Positions 25,075-34,934 of a DNA stretch of 64,000 nt are shown piece after piece. The translations under genes and the position numbers were made by a program. Origin of the DNA: Streptomyces sp. M41(2017). GTDB lineage: Bacteria > Actinomycetota > Actinomycetes > Streptomycetales > Streptomycetaceae. The notes beneath the pieces are model-generated. The model saw only the letters and a list, made by a program, of their open reading frames with translations. It did no database searches and had not been told where the DNA came from. The stretch lies in contig NZ_MWFK01000001.1 in NCBI RefSeq assembly GCF_002078175.1, positions 4,340,001 to 4,404,000 of the forward strand, written 5' to 3'. How positions within the stretch are numbered: the first letter of the stretch is position 1; each line of letters begins with the position of its first letter.

Positions 25075-26361
25075 ATGACCCGCGCGATCATGCTCAGGCG
25101 TCTCCTCGTCGTCCTGGTGACCACTCTGGTTCTCATCCCGCCGGGCGTGCTCGCCGAGGCGGCGGACTCAGGCCCCGGCCCTCTCGCCGCACCACGGCCG
25201 GAGAACCGGAGCGCTGCCCGGGACACCTGGACCGGCACCTGGGAGGGCGCCGCCTCCGGCACGGCTCCCGCACTGCCCGGCGCCTCGATCCGCAACGTCG
25301 TGCACACCAGCGTCGGCGGCCGGGCGGCCCGCGTCCGCCTCTCGAACCGGCTCGGTACCGCGCCCCTCCAACTCGGCTCCGTCACCCTGGCGTTGCAGCT
25401 CCCGGGCAGGCCGACAGGACCGGGCGCCGTGGCCGGCAGCGTGCGTACGGTCACCTTCGGCGGCGCCCGTTCGCTCACCCTCCGCGCGGGCCGGGACGTG
25501 GTCAGCGACCCCGTCGCCCTGACGGTGCCCGCCGACGCCAACCTCCTGGTGTCCGTGCACACACCGGCCGACTCGGGCCCGGCGACGTTCCACCGCTCCG
25601 CGCTCCAGGCCAACTTCGTCGCCCCCGGCGGCGACCGCACCAGCGACGAGAGCGGCGCGGCGTACACCCGGACGATCGGCAACTGGTATTACGTCACCGG
25701 CGTCGACGTGCTCCGCTCCTCGACCGCCGGCAGCGTCGTCGCGCTCGGTGACTCCATCACCGACGGGACGGGCTCCTCGTTCAGCGCCGACCACCGCTGG
25801 CCGGACCGGCTCGCCGACCGGCTGCGCGACCTCCCCGCCGGTCGCCGCCCCGGCGTCCTCAACGCGGGCATCTCCGGCAACCGGGTCCTGCGCGAAGGAC
25901 GCGGCCCGAGCGCGCTGACCCGCCTCGACACCGACGTCCTCTCCCGCGCGGGCGTCCGCACCGTGATCGTGCTGGAGGGCATCAACGACATCAAGGGCAG
26001 CCCCGAGGTGACGGACCCCCTCGACCTGGAGAACGCCTACCGCCTCCTCGTGCGCCGCGCCCACGCCCGCGGCCTGCGCGTCATCGGTGCCACCATCACC
26101 CCGTACGGCGGCCACAGCGCCTGCACCCCGGCCCGCGAAGCGGTGCGGCTCGCCGTCAACCACGCCATCCGCACCGGGCGGATCTTCGACGCCGTCGCGG
26201 ACTTCGACGCGACGGTCCGCGACCCGCGCCGCCCGAACCGGATCCTCCCCGCCTACGACCCCGGCGACCATCTGCACTTCAACGACACCGGCATGCGCGC
26301 GCTCGCCGACACGATCGACCTGACCGCCCTCGTCCCGACCGGCGCGGCGCTCCACCCGTAG
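25075..26361 (+). CDS. Secreted SGNH/GDSL lipase-esterase
   Basis: A 428-residue exported hydrolase. The signal peptide is about residues 1-29 (MTRAIMLRRLLVV, then a hydrophobic stretch ending AEAA). An N-terminal beta-rich domain (35-215) precedes the SGNH domain: block I VVALGDSITDGTG (Ser about residue 226), block II Gly in GISGNRVL, block III Asn in LEGINDIKG, and block V DHLHFND with the catalytic Asp and His. All four family blocks are intact, so it should be active on esters or acyl groups outside the cell. An alternative ATG at 25090 would shorten the signal peptide by five residues. Confidence 0.9.
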   Translation: MTRAIMLRRLLVVLVTTLVLIPPGVLAEAADSGPGPLAAPRPENRSAARDTWTGTWEGAASGTAPALPGASIRNVVHTSVGGRAARVRLSNRLGTAPLQLGSVTLALQLPGRPTGPGAVAGSVRTVTFGGARSLTLRAGRDVVSDPVALTVPADANLLVSVHTPADSGPATFHRSALQANFVAPGGDRTSDESGAAYTRTIGNWYYVTGVDVLRSSTAGSVVALGDSITDGTGSSFSADHRWPDRLADRLRDLPAGRRPGVLNAGISGNRVLREGRGPSALTRLDTDVLSRAGVRTVIVLEGINDIKGSPEVTDPLDLENAYRLLVRRAHARGLRVIGATITPYGGHSACTPAREAVRLAVNHAIRTGRIFDAVADFDATVRDPRRPNRILPAYDPGDHLHFNDTGMRALADTIDLTALVPTGAALHP

Positions 26362-26387
26362 CCCCCGCCGCTCCGGAGGCGCCGCCG

Positions 26388-26870
26388 TCAGCCCGCGATC
26401 ACGGCACCCAGCCACCCGCCCAGGATCAGCAGACAGGCGAAGAACTCCGTCAGGACGCTCCAGCCGCCCGACCGCATCGCGGTCCGCACCGACGTCCACG
26501 CCTCGCCCCGGCCGCCCAGACGCAGCCGCTCACAGAGGTAGATGCCGCCGAGGAAACCCGGGATCGCGCCCACCACCGGCACCAGCACGAAACCCAGGAG
26601 GGACCCGGCCCCGGCGTACACCGCCATTCGGGTGGTGGCGCCGCTCTCCCGCAGCCGGCGCGGGGGCAGGACGAAGCGGACGGCCTGCGCGAGCAGCAGG
26701 ACCACCGTCGCGCCGACGAGAACCCCCCAGGACGAGGGCCGGGGATCGGACAGCGCCCACCACAGAATCGCGGCCCAGACGAGCCACGACCCCGGCAGAC
26801 CGGGCACCAGTACTCCGGACAGGCCGAGCAGAATCACCACGCCGACCAGCAGGAGTTCCCACACTCCCAT
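26388..26870 (-). CDS. DUF456 family membrane protein
   Basis: A 160-residue protein with four or more hydrophobic helices (about 3-38, 48-68, 83-112 and 138-158) and the glycine-rich loops GVLVPGLPGSW and VVGAIPGFLGGIYL typical of DUF456. Function is unknown. It lies 36 bp downstream of the regulator gene on the same strand and is probably co-transcribed with it. Confidence 0.85.
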   Translation of the reverse strand: MGVWELLLVGVVILLGLSGVLVPGLPGSWLVWAAILWWALSDPRPSSWGVLVGATVVLLLAQAVRFVLPPRRLRESGATTRMAVYAGAGSLLGFVLVPVVGAIPGFLGGIYLCERLRLGGRGEAWTSVRTAMRSGGWSVLTEFFACLLILGGWLGAVIAG

Positions 26871-26906
26871 CTGCCCAGCCTGCCCGAGCGGACGCGGAAC
26901 CGCAGA

Positions 26907-27887
26907 TCAGTCCCGCGCGACCCAGCCCCGTTCGTAGGCGTGCCAGCCCAGCTGGAGCCGGGTCGCGACGCCCGTCAGCTCCATCAGCCGCTTCACCCGG
27001 CGCTGTACCGTCCGCAGCCCCAGATCGAGCTGTTTGGCCACGCTCGCGTCGGTCAGCCCCGCGAGGAGCAGGGAGAGGATCTCCAGGTCGGCGCCGTCCG
27101 GGCCGTCCGGCTCCTGCTGCAGTACGCCCCGGCTGCCCAGGCGCAGCGGCAGCGCGTCCCGCCACACCGACTGGAACAGCCCCGACAGCAGCTCCAGGAG
27201 CCCGCTCGCGTGCACCACCAGCGCCGCCGGCTCCGCCGTGTGCGAGGTCAGCGGCACCATCGCCAGCGAGCGGTCGGCGATGACCAGCTTGGTCGGCACC
27301 TGGTCCACGACCCGCACCTGCTCCTCGCGGCCGAGCGCGGCGGACAGCTCGGTGATGCCGTTCGGCAGGTCGAGGACGGACCGCTCGACGACGACGCGGT
27401 AGCGCACGCCCCGGTCCGCCGCCTGCTCCTCGGCGTCGTTGTCCGTCCCGGACACCACCAGCGGGTTCCCGGTGACCAGCGCGCAGACCTCCTCGGCCGC
27501 GCCGAGCTGGAGCTGGAGGAACCGCTGGGAGACCGCCGCCGCGCCGATCACCACCTCCACCAGGTCGTGCACGGCCGGCTCGGCGGCGGAGGCCCGGTAC
27601 TCCTCGGCCAGCAGGGCCGCCGCCAGCTCCGCCTTCTCCAGTTCGTGGCGCTGCTGGGTGAGCAGCGCGCCCAGCGCGACCCCCGGCGGCGCGGCGACCC
27701 AGCGACCCGGCCGGGCGGAGGACTGCGCGGCCAGACCGTGCCGCTCCAGGATGCGCAGCGCGCGCTCCGTGTCGTACTCACCGAGCGTGAGCCGGCGCGC
27801 GAGATCGGGTACGTCGGCGGCGCCCACGGACACCAGTGCCCGGTACGCCGACTCGTGGGTCTCGTCCAGACCTATCGCTCCCAGCAT
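26907..27887 (-). CDS. LuxR-type regulator with TrmB-like N-terminus
   Basis: A 326-residue transcription factor. The N-terminus (about 10-75) is a TrmB-like winged helix (ESAYRALVSVGAADVPDLAR, ALRILERHGLA), the middle is a phospholipase-D-like/sensor region, and the C-terminus (about 260-320) is a LuxR-like HTH (LAGLTDASVAKQLDLGLRTV then RRVKRLMELTG). Regulators of this build in Streptomyces often control adjacent secreted hydrolases. It is divergent from the large subtilisin gene. The start ATG 27887 has GGGAGGG upstream on the minus strand; the frame is open further up to 27974. Confidence 0.83.
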   Translation of the reverse strand: MLGAIGLDETHESAYRALVSVGAADVPDLARRLTLGEYDTERALRILERHGLAAQSSARPGRWVAAPPGVALGALLTQQRHELEKAELAAALLAEEYRASAAEPAVHDLVEVVIGAAAVSQRFLQLQLGAAEEVCALVTGNPLVVSGTDNDAEEQAADRGVRYRVVVERSVLDLPNGITELSAALGREEQVRVVDQVPTKLVIADRSLAMVPLTSHTAEPAALVVHASGLLELLSGLFQSVWRDALPLRLGSRGVLQQEPDGPDGADLEILSLLLAGLTDASVAKQLDLGLRTVQRRVKRLMELTGVATRLQLGWHAYERGWVARD

Positions 27888-27933
27888 GCGGCGATGTCCC
27901 TCCCCAGAAATGCGTTCCGGCCGGTCGGCGGCA

Positions 27934-27955
27934 CCGTGGCGGGAAAAGGCCACGG
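27934..27955. promoter_or_regulatory. 7-bp inverted repeat in the regulator/subtilisin divergent region
   Basis: CCGTGGC (27934-27940) and GCCACGG (27949-27955) are exact complements separated by 8 bp, a possible operator for the divergent LuxR/TrmB-like regulator. Located 47 bp upstream of that gene's start. Confidence 0.4.
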
Positions 27956-28137
27956 CGCAAACCCGCCTCCGCACATCATCGCCGCACCCCCCGCCCCTCT
28001 GACAAGCTCACGCCACCGCAGCACCAACCACCGCCCGTAATGCCCTGCTTGGGCCTGGCCTGCGCGAACGCGAGCCGAACCGGCCCCGCGGACCGCGCCG
28101 GCACCGGCACGCGCGGCCGGGCGGACGACCTTGGGGA

Positions 28138-31100
28138 GTGGGACTTTTGGGGAGAGGGATATCGCGTACGGCCATGGGGGCGGCGACCGCCGCCCTCCTC
28201 GCCGTCACGACAGCCGTACCCGTGGCGGAGGCCGCGGAACAGCCGCGGCCGCTGACCGGCACCGGGGCCGCCGCCTCGGGCTCCGTCGTCACCCTCGTCA
28301 CCGGTGACCGCGTCCTGGTGACGAAGGACGCGGCGAACGTCCTGCCCGCCGCCGACGGCAGCACCCCCTTCGTCCAGACCCGGCAGTCCGGCAAGGACCT
28401 GTACGTGTACCCGCAGGGAGCCGTCGCCGCGATCGCCGCGGGCCGCGTCGACGAGGAACTCTTCAACGTCACCGGCCTGGTCCGGCAGGGCTACGACGAC
28501 GCGCACACCTCGACCGTGCCGGTCATCGCCACGTACGACACCTCGGTCGCCCGGAGCCTGCCGGTCACCCCGCGCGGCGCGAAGCGCGGCCCGGTCCTCG
28601 ACCCGATCGACGGTGTCGCGCTGGAGGCCGACAAGAAGAAGGCCGCCGAGTTCTGGGCCGACGTCACGAACTCCCGCAGCCGTGCGGCCGGTTCGCTGAA
28701 GAAGCTGTGGCTCGACGCCAAGGTGCAGGCCACGCTGGACCGCTCGACCAAGCAGGTGCACGCCCCCGAGGCGTGGGCCGCCGGATACGACGGCAAGGGC
28801 ACCAAGGTCGCCGTCCTCGACACCGGCGTCGACGCGGACCACCCCGACCTCAAGGGCCGGATCACCGCGTCCGAGAACTTCACCGACTCCCCGGACACGA
28901 GTGACCACCAGGGTCACGGCACCCACACCACCTCCACGGTCGGCGGCACGGGCGCGGCCGGCGGCGGCAGGAAGAAGGGGGTCGCCCCCGGCGCCGACCT
29001 GCTGAACGGCAAGGTCCTCAACGACTACGGCTCCGGCGAGACGTCGTGGATCATCGCCGGCATGCAGTGGGCGGTCGACCAGGGCGCCGACGTCGTCTCG
29101 ATGAGCCTCGGCAACCCGGCGCCCACCGACTGCACCGACCCGATGAGCGCGGCGACCGAGGAACTCGCCCGGTCGCGCAGGAACACCCTCTTCGTGATCG
29201 CGGCCGGCAACACCGGCCCGACCCTCAACTCCGTGTCCTCGCCCGGCTGCGCGCCCGGCGTCCTCACCGTCGGCGCCGTCGACCGCGACGACTCCACGGC
29301 CTCCTTCTCCAGCCGCGGCCCGGCCTACGGCTCGCACACCCTGAAGCCGGAGATCACCGCGCCGGGCGTGGACATCTCCGCCGCCAACGCGGGCGGACGG
29401 GGCGTCCACGCCTACCAGTCCATGAGCGGTACGTCGATGGCGACCCCGCACGTCGCGGGCGCCGCCGCGATCGTCAAGCAACGCCACCCCGACTGGAACG
29501 CCCAGCAGATCAAGGCCGCCCTCGTCTCCGCCGCCGACACGGACATCCCCGGCGACGTACGGGAGACCGGCGGCGGACGCCTCGACGTGAAGGCCGCCGT
29601 CGACGAGAGCGTCCTCGGCACACCCGCACTCCAGGGCGGTTCCTTCACCTGGCCGCAGGACAGGAGCGACCGCACCACCGTCGACGTGCCCTACACCAAC
29701 ACCGGCACGAAGCAGGTCGAGTTGAAGCTCACCCTCGACGGGGTCACCGGCAACGACGGCTCCGCCGTGCGCAGTTCCGTCGCACGCCTCGGCGCGCGTA
29801 CGGTGACCGTCGCCCCGGGTGCCACCGCCACCGTCCCGCTGAAGCTCGAACCGGACGCCGGCCTGACCCGCGCCCAGTACGGCGACGTCACCGGCCGCGT
29901 CCTCGCCACCGCCGACGGCGTCGCGGTCTCCACCCCCTTCTCCCTCTACGTCCAGCCGGAGACCGTCACTCTCCGCGTCGAACTCGTCGACCGGCTCGGC
30001 CGACCCGCCGGCTCCGCCTCCTCCCTCGACCTCATCGGCACGGACGACGCGAGCGGCGAACGCCGCTTCAACGAGGGCGCGGCCGACCAGACCTACGAGA
30101 TCCGCCCCGGCAGCTACTTCCTCTCCAGTTTCGTCGCCACGCCCGAGACCGAGGGCACCCTCGTCAACTCCCTGACCTACCTGGCCCGTCCGCAGCTGGA
30201 GATCCGCAAGGACACCACCGTCGTGCTCGACGCCCGCACGGCCCACCGACTGAACGTGCGGACCGACCGGCCCTCCGAACTGCGCGGCGCCACCCTCGGG
30301 TTCGCCCGCTCCTGGGACGACACCTGGCTGCACGCCGGAACCGCCGCCGGAGGCCGTTCCGTACGCGGCTACTACGCCTCGGTCGACGGCCGGGCCAGTG
30401 ACGGCACCTTCGAGTTCGACAGCTTCTGGCGGGCCGCGGCCCCGCAGATCTCCGAACTCGCCGTCGTCGGAGGGCCGGCCCTGCACCCGGTGACCGGCTC
30501 CACCTCGTCCGCCAACCTGGACGGGACCGGACGCGCCGCGCTCGTCGACGCCAAGTCCGGCACCGCGGACGAACTCGCGGGCGCCAAGGGGAGGATCGCG
30601 CTCGTCAAGCTCCCCGACACCGGCAACGCCAACGCCGTCGCGACGGCCGCGAAGGCGGCGGGAGCGCTCGCGGTCCTCGCCTACCGTGACGCACCCGGCC
30701 GCTGGTACCCCTCCACCGGCTTCACCGGCGGCCCGCTCCCGGTCCTCGGCATCCCGGCCGACGAGGCGCGCGCCCTGCTCGCCTCGACGGACGTGACGCT
30801 GCGCTGGAAGGCGACCGCCAAGAGCCCCTACCTCTACAACCTGTCCTTCCCCGAGACGGGACAGCTCCAGCACGCCGTCACCTACCGGGTCCGTGACCGT
30901 GACCTGGCGGCGAACCGGGCCACCTACCGCGCGATGGGCACCGCCACCGACTACGTCGACCTGCCCTCCTTCACCCGCCCGAGCGGACTCACCGGCGCCT
31001 TCGCCGACATCGAGACCGTCCCCGCGCCCTTCGAGCGCACCGAGTACTTCTCCGCCGGCACCACCGGCTGGGGGCACGAGGTGTCCAGCAGCTTCCCGTT

Positions 31101-31845
31101 CGGCGAGTACATGATCGACCCGGTGCGCACCTACACCAAGGGCGAGCAGCGCACGGAGGAGTGGTACGGCGGGGTCCTCTCCCCGGTGGCCCCCCTCGAC
31201 GCCTCCGGTGAACAGGCGCTCGCCGCGGAGCGCCAGGGCAACCTGATCGGCGTCGCCCCCGGTTTCTGGGGTGACGCCCGGCATCAGGGAGTCCAGGGGA
31301 GCTTCGGGGACATCGGCTCCATGGAACTGCGGCGCGACGGCGTATCGATCGGCGAGTCCTCCGTCCCGTACGGCGTGTTCGACGTACCGGCCGAGGACGC
31401 CTCGTACCGACTCACCCTCGCCACCGCGAAGATCGGATCCCGTGTCTGGAACCGGTCGACGCAGACCGTGACCACCTGGTCGTTCCGCTCGCACCTGGAC
31501 GAGGACGCCTTCTCGCAGGGCATCCCGCTGCTCTTCCCGCGCTACGCCCTGCCGGAGGACGGACTCAAGACCCTTCCGGCGAAGGACGGTCAGCGGATCA
31601 CGCTGTCCGCGACCGGACACGCCGGCTACCGGCCCGGAGCGCTCACCGCGGTGAAACTGTCGTACTCCTACGACGACGGGAAGACCTGGACGTCCGCCGC
31701 GACCGCCCGGCACGACGGACGGTGGACGGCGACCGTCGATCACAGCGGAGCCCAAGGGAAGCAGGTCACACTCAAGGCCGAACTGACCGACGCCAACGGC
31801 AACTCGGTCGGCCAGACCGTGAACCGGGCCTACGACGTGCGCTGA
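28138..31845 (+). CDS. Large secreted subtilisin-like (S8) serine protease
   Basis: A 1,235-residue exported protease. Signal peptide about 1-33 (Arg-rich start, ending PVAEA), propeptide to about 205, then the S8 domain with Asp228 (VAVLDTGVDADHPDL), His260 (HQGHGTHTTSTVGG), the oxyanion Asn in AAGNTG and Ser433 (GTSMATPHVAGAA). The triad is complete. A protease-associated-like domain (about 805-885, PLPVLGIPADEARALL) and Ig/beta-sandwich domains follow, with a final segment about 1,150-1,235 resembling a bacterial Ig-like module. GTG at 28138 gives the full signal peptide; ATG 28174 would lose the basic n-region. A strong terminator follows. Confidence 0.93.
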   Translation: MGLLGRGISRTAMGAATAALLAVTTAVPVAEAAEQPRPLTGTGAAASGSVVTLVTGDRVLVTKDAANVLPAADGSTPFVQTRQSGKDLYVYPQGAVAAIAAGRVDEELFNVTGLVRQGYDDAHTSTVPVIATYDTSVARSLPVTPRGAKRGPVLDPIDGVALEADKKKAAEFWADVTNSRSRAAGSLKKLWLDAKVQATLDRSTKQVHAPEAWAAGYDGKGTKVAVLDTGVDADHPDLKGRITASENFTDSPDTSDHQGHGTHTTSTVGGTGAAGGGRKKGVAPGADLLNGKVLNDYGSGETSWIIAGMQWAVDQGADVVSMSLGNPAPTDCTDPMSAATEELARSRRNTLFVIAAGNTGPTLNSVSSPGCAPGVLTVGAVDRDDSTASFSSRGPAYGSHTLKPEITAPGVDISAANAGGRGVHAYQSMSGTSMATPHVAGAAAIVKQRHPDWNAQQIKAALVSAADTDIPGDVRETGGGRLDVKAAVDESVLGTPALQGGSFTWPQDRSDRTTVDVPYTNTGTKQVELKLTLDGVTGNDGSAVRSSVARLGARTVTVAPGATATVPLKLEPDAGLTRAQYGDVTGRVLATADGVAVSTPFSLYVQPETVTLRVELVDRLGRPAGSASSLDLIGTDDASGERRFNEGAADQTYEIRPGSYFLSSFVATPETEGTLVNSLTYLARPQLEIRKDTTVVLDARTAHRLNVRTDRPSELRGATLGFARSWDDTWLHAGTAAGGRSVRGYYASVDGRASDGTFEFDSFWRAAAPQISELAVVGGPALHPVTGSTSSANLDGTGRAALVDAKSGTADELAGAKGRIALVKLPDTGNANAVATAAKAAGALAVLAYRDAPGRWYPSTGFTGGPLPVLGIPADEARALLASTDVTLRWKATAKSPYLYNLSFPETGQLQHAVTYRVRDRDLAANRATYRAMGTATDYVDLPSFTRPSGLTGAFADIETVPAPFERTEYFSAGTTGWGHEVSSSFPFGEYMIDPVRTYTKGEQRTEEWYGGVLSPVAPLDASGEQALAAERQGNLIGVAPGFWGDARHQGVQGSFGDIGSMELRRDGVSIGESSVPYGVFDVPAEDASYRLTLATAKIGSRVWNRSTQTVTTWSFRSHLDEDAFSQGIPLLFPRYALPEDGLKTLPAKDGQRITLSATGHAGYRPGALTAVKLSYSYDDGKTWTSAATARHDGRWTATVDHSGAQGKQVTLKAELTDANGNSVGQTVNRAYDVR

Positions 31846-31864
31846 GCCCGGGCACACCAGGACG

Positions 31865-31906
31865 CCGCCGGGCGGTTCTCCCGTGGGGGGTGGGACCGCC
31901 CGGCGG
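31865..31906 (+). terminator. 12-bp hairpin terminator after the S8 protease gene
   Basis: CCGCCGGGCGGT (31865-31876) pairs perfectly with ACCGCCCGGCGG (31895-31906) across an 18-base loop, 20 bp after the stop codon. Confidence 0.75.
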
Positions 31907-32039
31907 TCATGCGCGGGGGCGTTCCGCCCCGCATTCCTGTTCGACGACTCCCTCGACACGCCGTTCGACGGCCAGCACCTTGGCCGGTTTTTCCGGATGC
32001 CCCGTTTTCAACAGGCCACCGCGGTGGACAATTACGGGC

Positions 32040-34835
32040 ATGAGCCAGCAGGGGGAGAAGCCCACCGGTCACGAGGACGCATGGTGGGGGGAGTTGTACG
32101 ACGACTCCACCGAGGACACGGGACCCGCGCCGGCGGCCGACTCCCTGGACGACCGGTTCGCGTCGGCGGCCGGGACACTGGGCGACGGCACCGGAACCGA
32201 CCAGGAGGCCGCGGCCGACGGGGAGTCCGGATCTCGACGGGGGCTCGACCCGGGGCCGGAGCACGCGCCCGGAGCGGGGTCGGTACCCCGGCCGGGGTCG
32301 GCGCCGTGGACCGTACCCGCGGCGGAGCCCGTGCCGGAACCGGGGCGCGACGGGGGAGGGATCCCGGGCCCGGGATCCCCCACCGCGCCGGTGCCCGGGT
32401 CCGGGGCCGCGCCCGGACCGGGGTCCGAATGGGGACCCGCGCCGGGCCGCGGCAGCGGGACCACCCAGCCCTCCGACTCCTTCGACGACGAGACTCGGGC
32501 GCCGTACCCCGGCCGGCGGGCGCCCGGTGCTCCGGACGTGCCGCGGCCGGTGACCGGGGAGGAGTCCCCGGGCGTCCCCGGGCAGGCCCCCTCCGGCTGG
32601 GACCGCCCGTCCCCTTCCCCGGCCTCCCCGGCCTCCCCGGATTTCCCGGCTTCCGGTGAAGCGGACGAACAGGCCGCGCCGTACCCCGGCCGGCGGGCGC
32701 CCGGCGCACCGGATGTGCCCGGCCCCGAGGCGGGGGAACAGCCTCCCGCCGTGCCCGGCCCGGCCCCCGCCGCCTGGGACCGGCCGTCCGCCTCCTCGAC
32801 GGACTGGAACGGAGCCCCGGCGCCCGGTGCCTGGACCGGCGCCACCCCCCGCGGTGAGGCGGCGGCACGCCCCGGCCGGTGGGAGCGCGGCCCGGGGACG
32901 GGAACGGATTCCGCCGGGACCGCGCATCCGGACAGGGACACGCATCCCGAGCCGGACCGGCCCACCCCGGGAGGGCTCGGGCAACGGCCCGGCTTCTGGG
33001 ACGCCCCGCCCGCCGACCCCGCGACTCCGGCTCCCTTCCCGCCGGGCCCGACCCCGCCGGGGTTCACCCCTCAGACGTCCCACCCGGAGGCGCACACCGA
33101 GGCGGCGTCGGGCCGGGTGCCCGGATCGAGGATTCCGGCCGACGCGCCCCCGCCACCGGTGGACGCACCACCGAGGCCAACGTCGGCGCCCGGACTCCCG
33201 AACACGGCGGGGCCCGCCGGTTCGGCGGGCGGCCCGGGTTCCGCCGGCCCCGCACCCGCGGGTCCGCCCCCTGCCGGCCCGCCGCGGACGGGCCCGGGGC
33301 GGGCCGACGAGACGCCCACCGCTTCCGCACCGGCCGGCCCGGGCCCCGCAGGGCCTGCGCACGGGGGGCGGCCCCCTGCCGGTTCTCCACCGGCCGACCC
33401 GGTTCCTGCCGGTCCCGCGCCCACGGGCCCGTCACCTTCCGGCCCCGCATCCGCGGGTCCGCCTCCTGCCGGTCCGCCCGCAGGGCCGGGACCGGTGGAG
33501 TCGGCCCCCGCCGGGTCCGGCGACCGCCCGGCACCGGGTGATCGCGGCCGGTCCGGCTCCGTCCCCGCCGGCCTGCCTCCTGCCGGTTCCGCACCGACGG
33601 TCCCGGGTCCCGTGGGCCCCGTACCCGCAGACCCCGTAGCGGCCGCACCAGGACCGGCAAGGCCCACGCCCGCCGGGCCGAACCCTTCCGGGCCGCACCA
33701 GGCCGGTGCGGGCCCCGCAGGGCAGGCAGCGAGTGAGCCCGTGCCCGCCGCCCCTACCGGGCTCCCGCGGACCACCGGCGGTTTTCGGACGCCCGGGGTC
33801 GCGGCCGAGCCCGCGGACGTCCGGGCCGGGGCGCCCCGGGAACCCGTGCTCTCCGTGCCCCAGCAGCCACCCGCCGTCGGTCACGTCGGGTCCGGTCCGC
33901 CCACCTACGACGCCGAACCGACCGCGCTCCCGCCCGCCGACCCGGACGAACTCGACGATCTGGTCGCCGACACCGTGCTCGACGGAGCCCGCTACGGGAC
34001 GAGCACCCTGCGGGCCGTGTCCGTGCGCGGGGACTCCGCCCGGTACCGGGGCGAGCCGCGCCGGGACGCGCTGCTCACCGCCCGGTTCGGGGCGGGCGAG
34101 CAGGCGCTCGTGCTGGTGGCGATGGCGACCGGCGCCCGGGCCACCCCGGGGGCGCACCGGGCCGCGGCGGAGGCGTGCCGGTGGATCGCGCGCGCCGTCG
34201 GCCGCAGCCACGACCGGCTGGCCGACGACATCCGTGCCGCGCGCCGCGGCGACCTGAAGTCGGGGCTGCACCGCCTCACCGACCGCAGCCTCGGCAAGCT
34301 GCGGGCGAGCGCGGCGGAGCAGGGCGTCGAGCCGGAGGAGTACACCGCCAGCCTGCGCTGTCTGCTGCTGCCCGCCGACCCCGAGTGCCGTACCCGGGTC
34401 TTCTTCGGCGTCGGCGCCGGCGGCCTGTTCCGGCTGCGCGACGGCGAGTGGCAGGACATCGAGCCGCGCGTCGCCGAGGCCACCGGGGAGCCCGTGGTCG
34501 GCTTCGGCTCGCCGCCGCACGAGACCCCGGAGGGCGACCGGCTCACCATGGATCTCGGGATCACGACACCCCCGAGCCCCTACGAGCCCGCGCCCCGCCC
34601 ACCACGGCCCCCGTTCCGGTTCCGGGCCTCGATCGCCCGCCCGGGTGACACGCTCCTGCTCTGCACCGGAGGCATGGCGGAGCCCCTGCGCGGGGAGCCG
34701 GAGCTGGCCGAGTACCTCACGACACGGTGGTCGGAGGGGGGACCGCCCGGCCTCGCGGCCTTCCTCGCGGACAGCCAGGTCCGGGTCAAGGGGTACGCCG
34801 ACGACAGGACCGCGGCGGCCGTTTGGGAGGCGTAA
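32040..34835 (+). CDS. Proline-rich protein with C-terminal PP2C-like domain
   Basis: A 931-residue protein. Residues ~35-610 are low-complexity Pro/Gly/Ala repeats, including two related units starting APYPGRRAPGAPDVP at residues 154 and 213, and later many AGPxPAGP units. The C-terminal ~280 residues resemble a serine/threonine phosphatase 2C domain: RGDSARYRGEPRRDALL, then VLVAMATGARATPG, and the last motif GYADDRTAAAVW. The central metal-binding DG is replaced (VAMATG for VADGMG), so catalysis may be impaired. No signal peptide or transmembrane helix. The ATG at 32040 starts a sensible acidic N-terminus but lacks a Shine-Dalgarno sequence; upstream codons overlap the terminator. Confidence 0.75.
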   Translation: MSQQGEKPTGHEDAWWGELYDDSTEDTGPAPAADSLDDRFASAAGTLGDGTGTDQEAAADGESGSRRGLDPGPEHAPGAGSVPRPGSAPWTVPAAEPVPEPGRDGGGIPGPGSPTAPVPGSGAAPGPGSEWGPAPGRGSGTTQPSDSFDDETRAPYPGRRAPGAPDVPRPVTGEESPGVPGQAPSGWDRPSPSPASPASPDFPASGEADEQAAPYPGRRAPGAPDVPGPEAGEQPPAVPGPAPAAWDRPSASSTDWNGAPAPGAWTGATPRGEAAARPGRWERGPGTGTDSAGTAHPDRDTHPEPDRPTPGGLGQRPGFWDAPPADPATPAPFPPGPTPPGFTPQTSHPEAHTEAASGRVPGSRIPADAPPPPVDAPPRPTSAPGLPNTAGPAGSAGGPGSAGPAPAGPPPAGPPRTGPGRADETPTASAPAGPGPAGPAHGGRPPAGSPPADPVPAGPAPTGPSPSGPASAGPPPAGPPAGPGPVESAPAGSGDRPAPGDRGRSGSVPAGLPPAGSAPTVPGPVGPVPADPVAAAPGPARPTPAGPNPSGPHQAGAGPAGQAASEPVPAAPTGLPRTTGGFRTPGVAAEPADVRAGAPREPVLSVPQQPPAVGHVGSGPPTYDAEPTALPPADPDELDDLVADTVLDGARYGTSTLRAVSVRGDSARYRGEPRRDALLTARFGAGEQALVLVAMATGARATPGAHRAAAEACRWIARAVGRSHDRLADDIRAARRGDLKSGLHRLTDRSLGKLRASAAEQGVEPEEYTASLRCLLLPADPECRTRVFFGVGAGGLFRLRDGEWQDIEPRVAEATGEPVVGFGSPPHETPEGDRLTMDLGITTPPSPYEPAPRPPRPPFRFRASIARPGDTLLLCTGGMAEPLRGEPELAEYLTTRWSEGGPPGLAAFLADSQVRVKGYADDRTAAAVWEA

Positions 34836-34934
34836 CCGCGCACGGTGTGAATTCATGGAGCCGGGGGACGGACGACGGGACGGGGGACCCGGGACGCCTG
34901 AGGGCTTCGAGGATCACGAAGAGGTGCGTGCAGC

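Noticed and set aside
27976..31959. A 1,327-codon open frame antisense to the subtilisin gene
   Set aside because: It exists because the protease gene is so GC-rich at third positions; its translation is Gly/Val/Arg-rich with no motifs, and the plus-strand protein is unmistakable.
31830..34856. Several Pro/Arg/Gly-rich frames on both strands across the proline-rich gene
   Set aside because: The low-complexity DNA leaves all frames open; only the frame ending at 34835 finishes in a recognisable PP2C-like domain.
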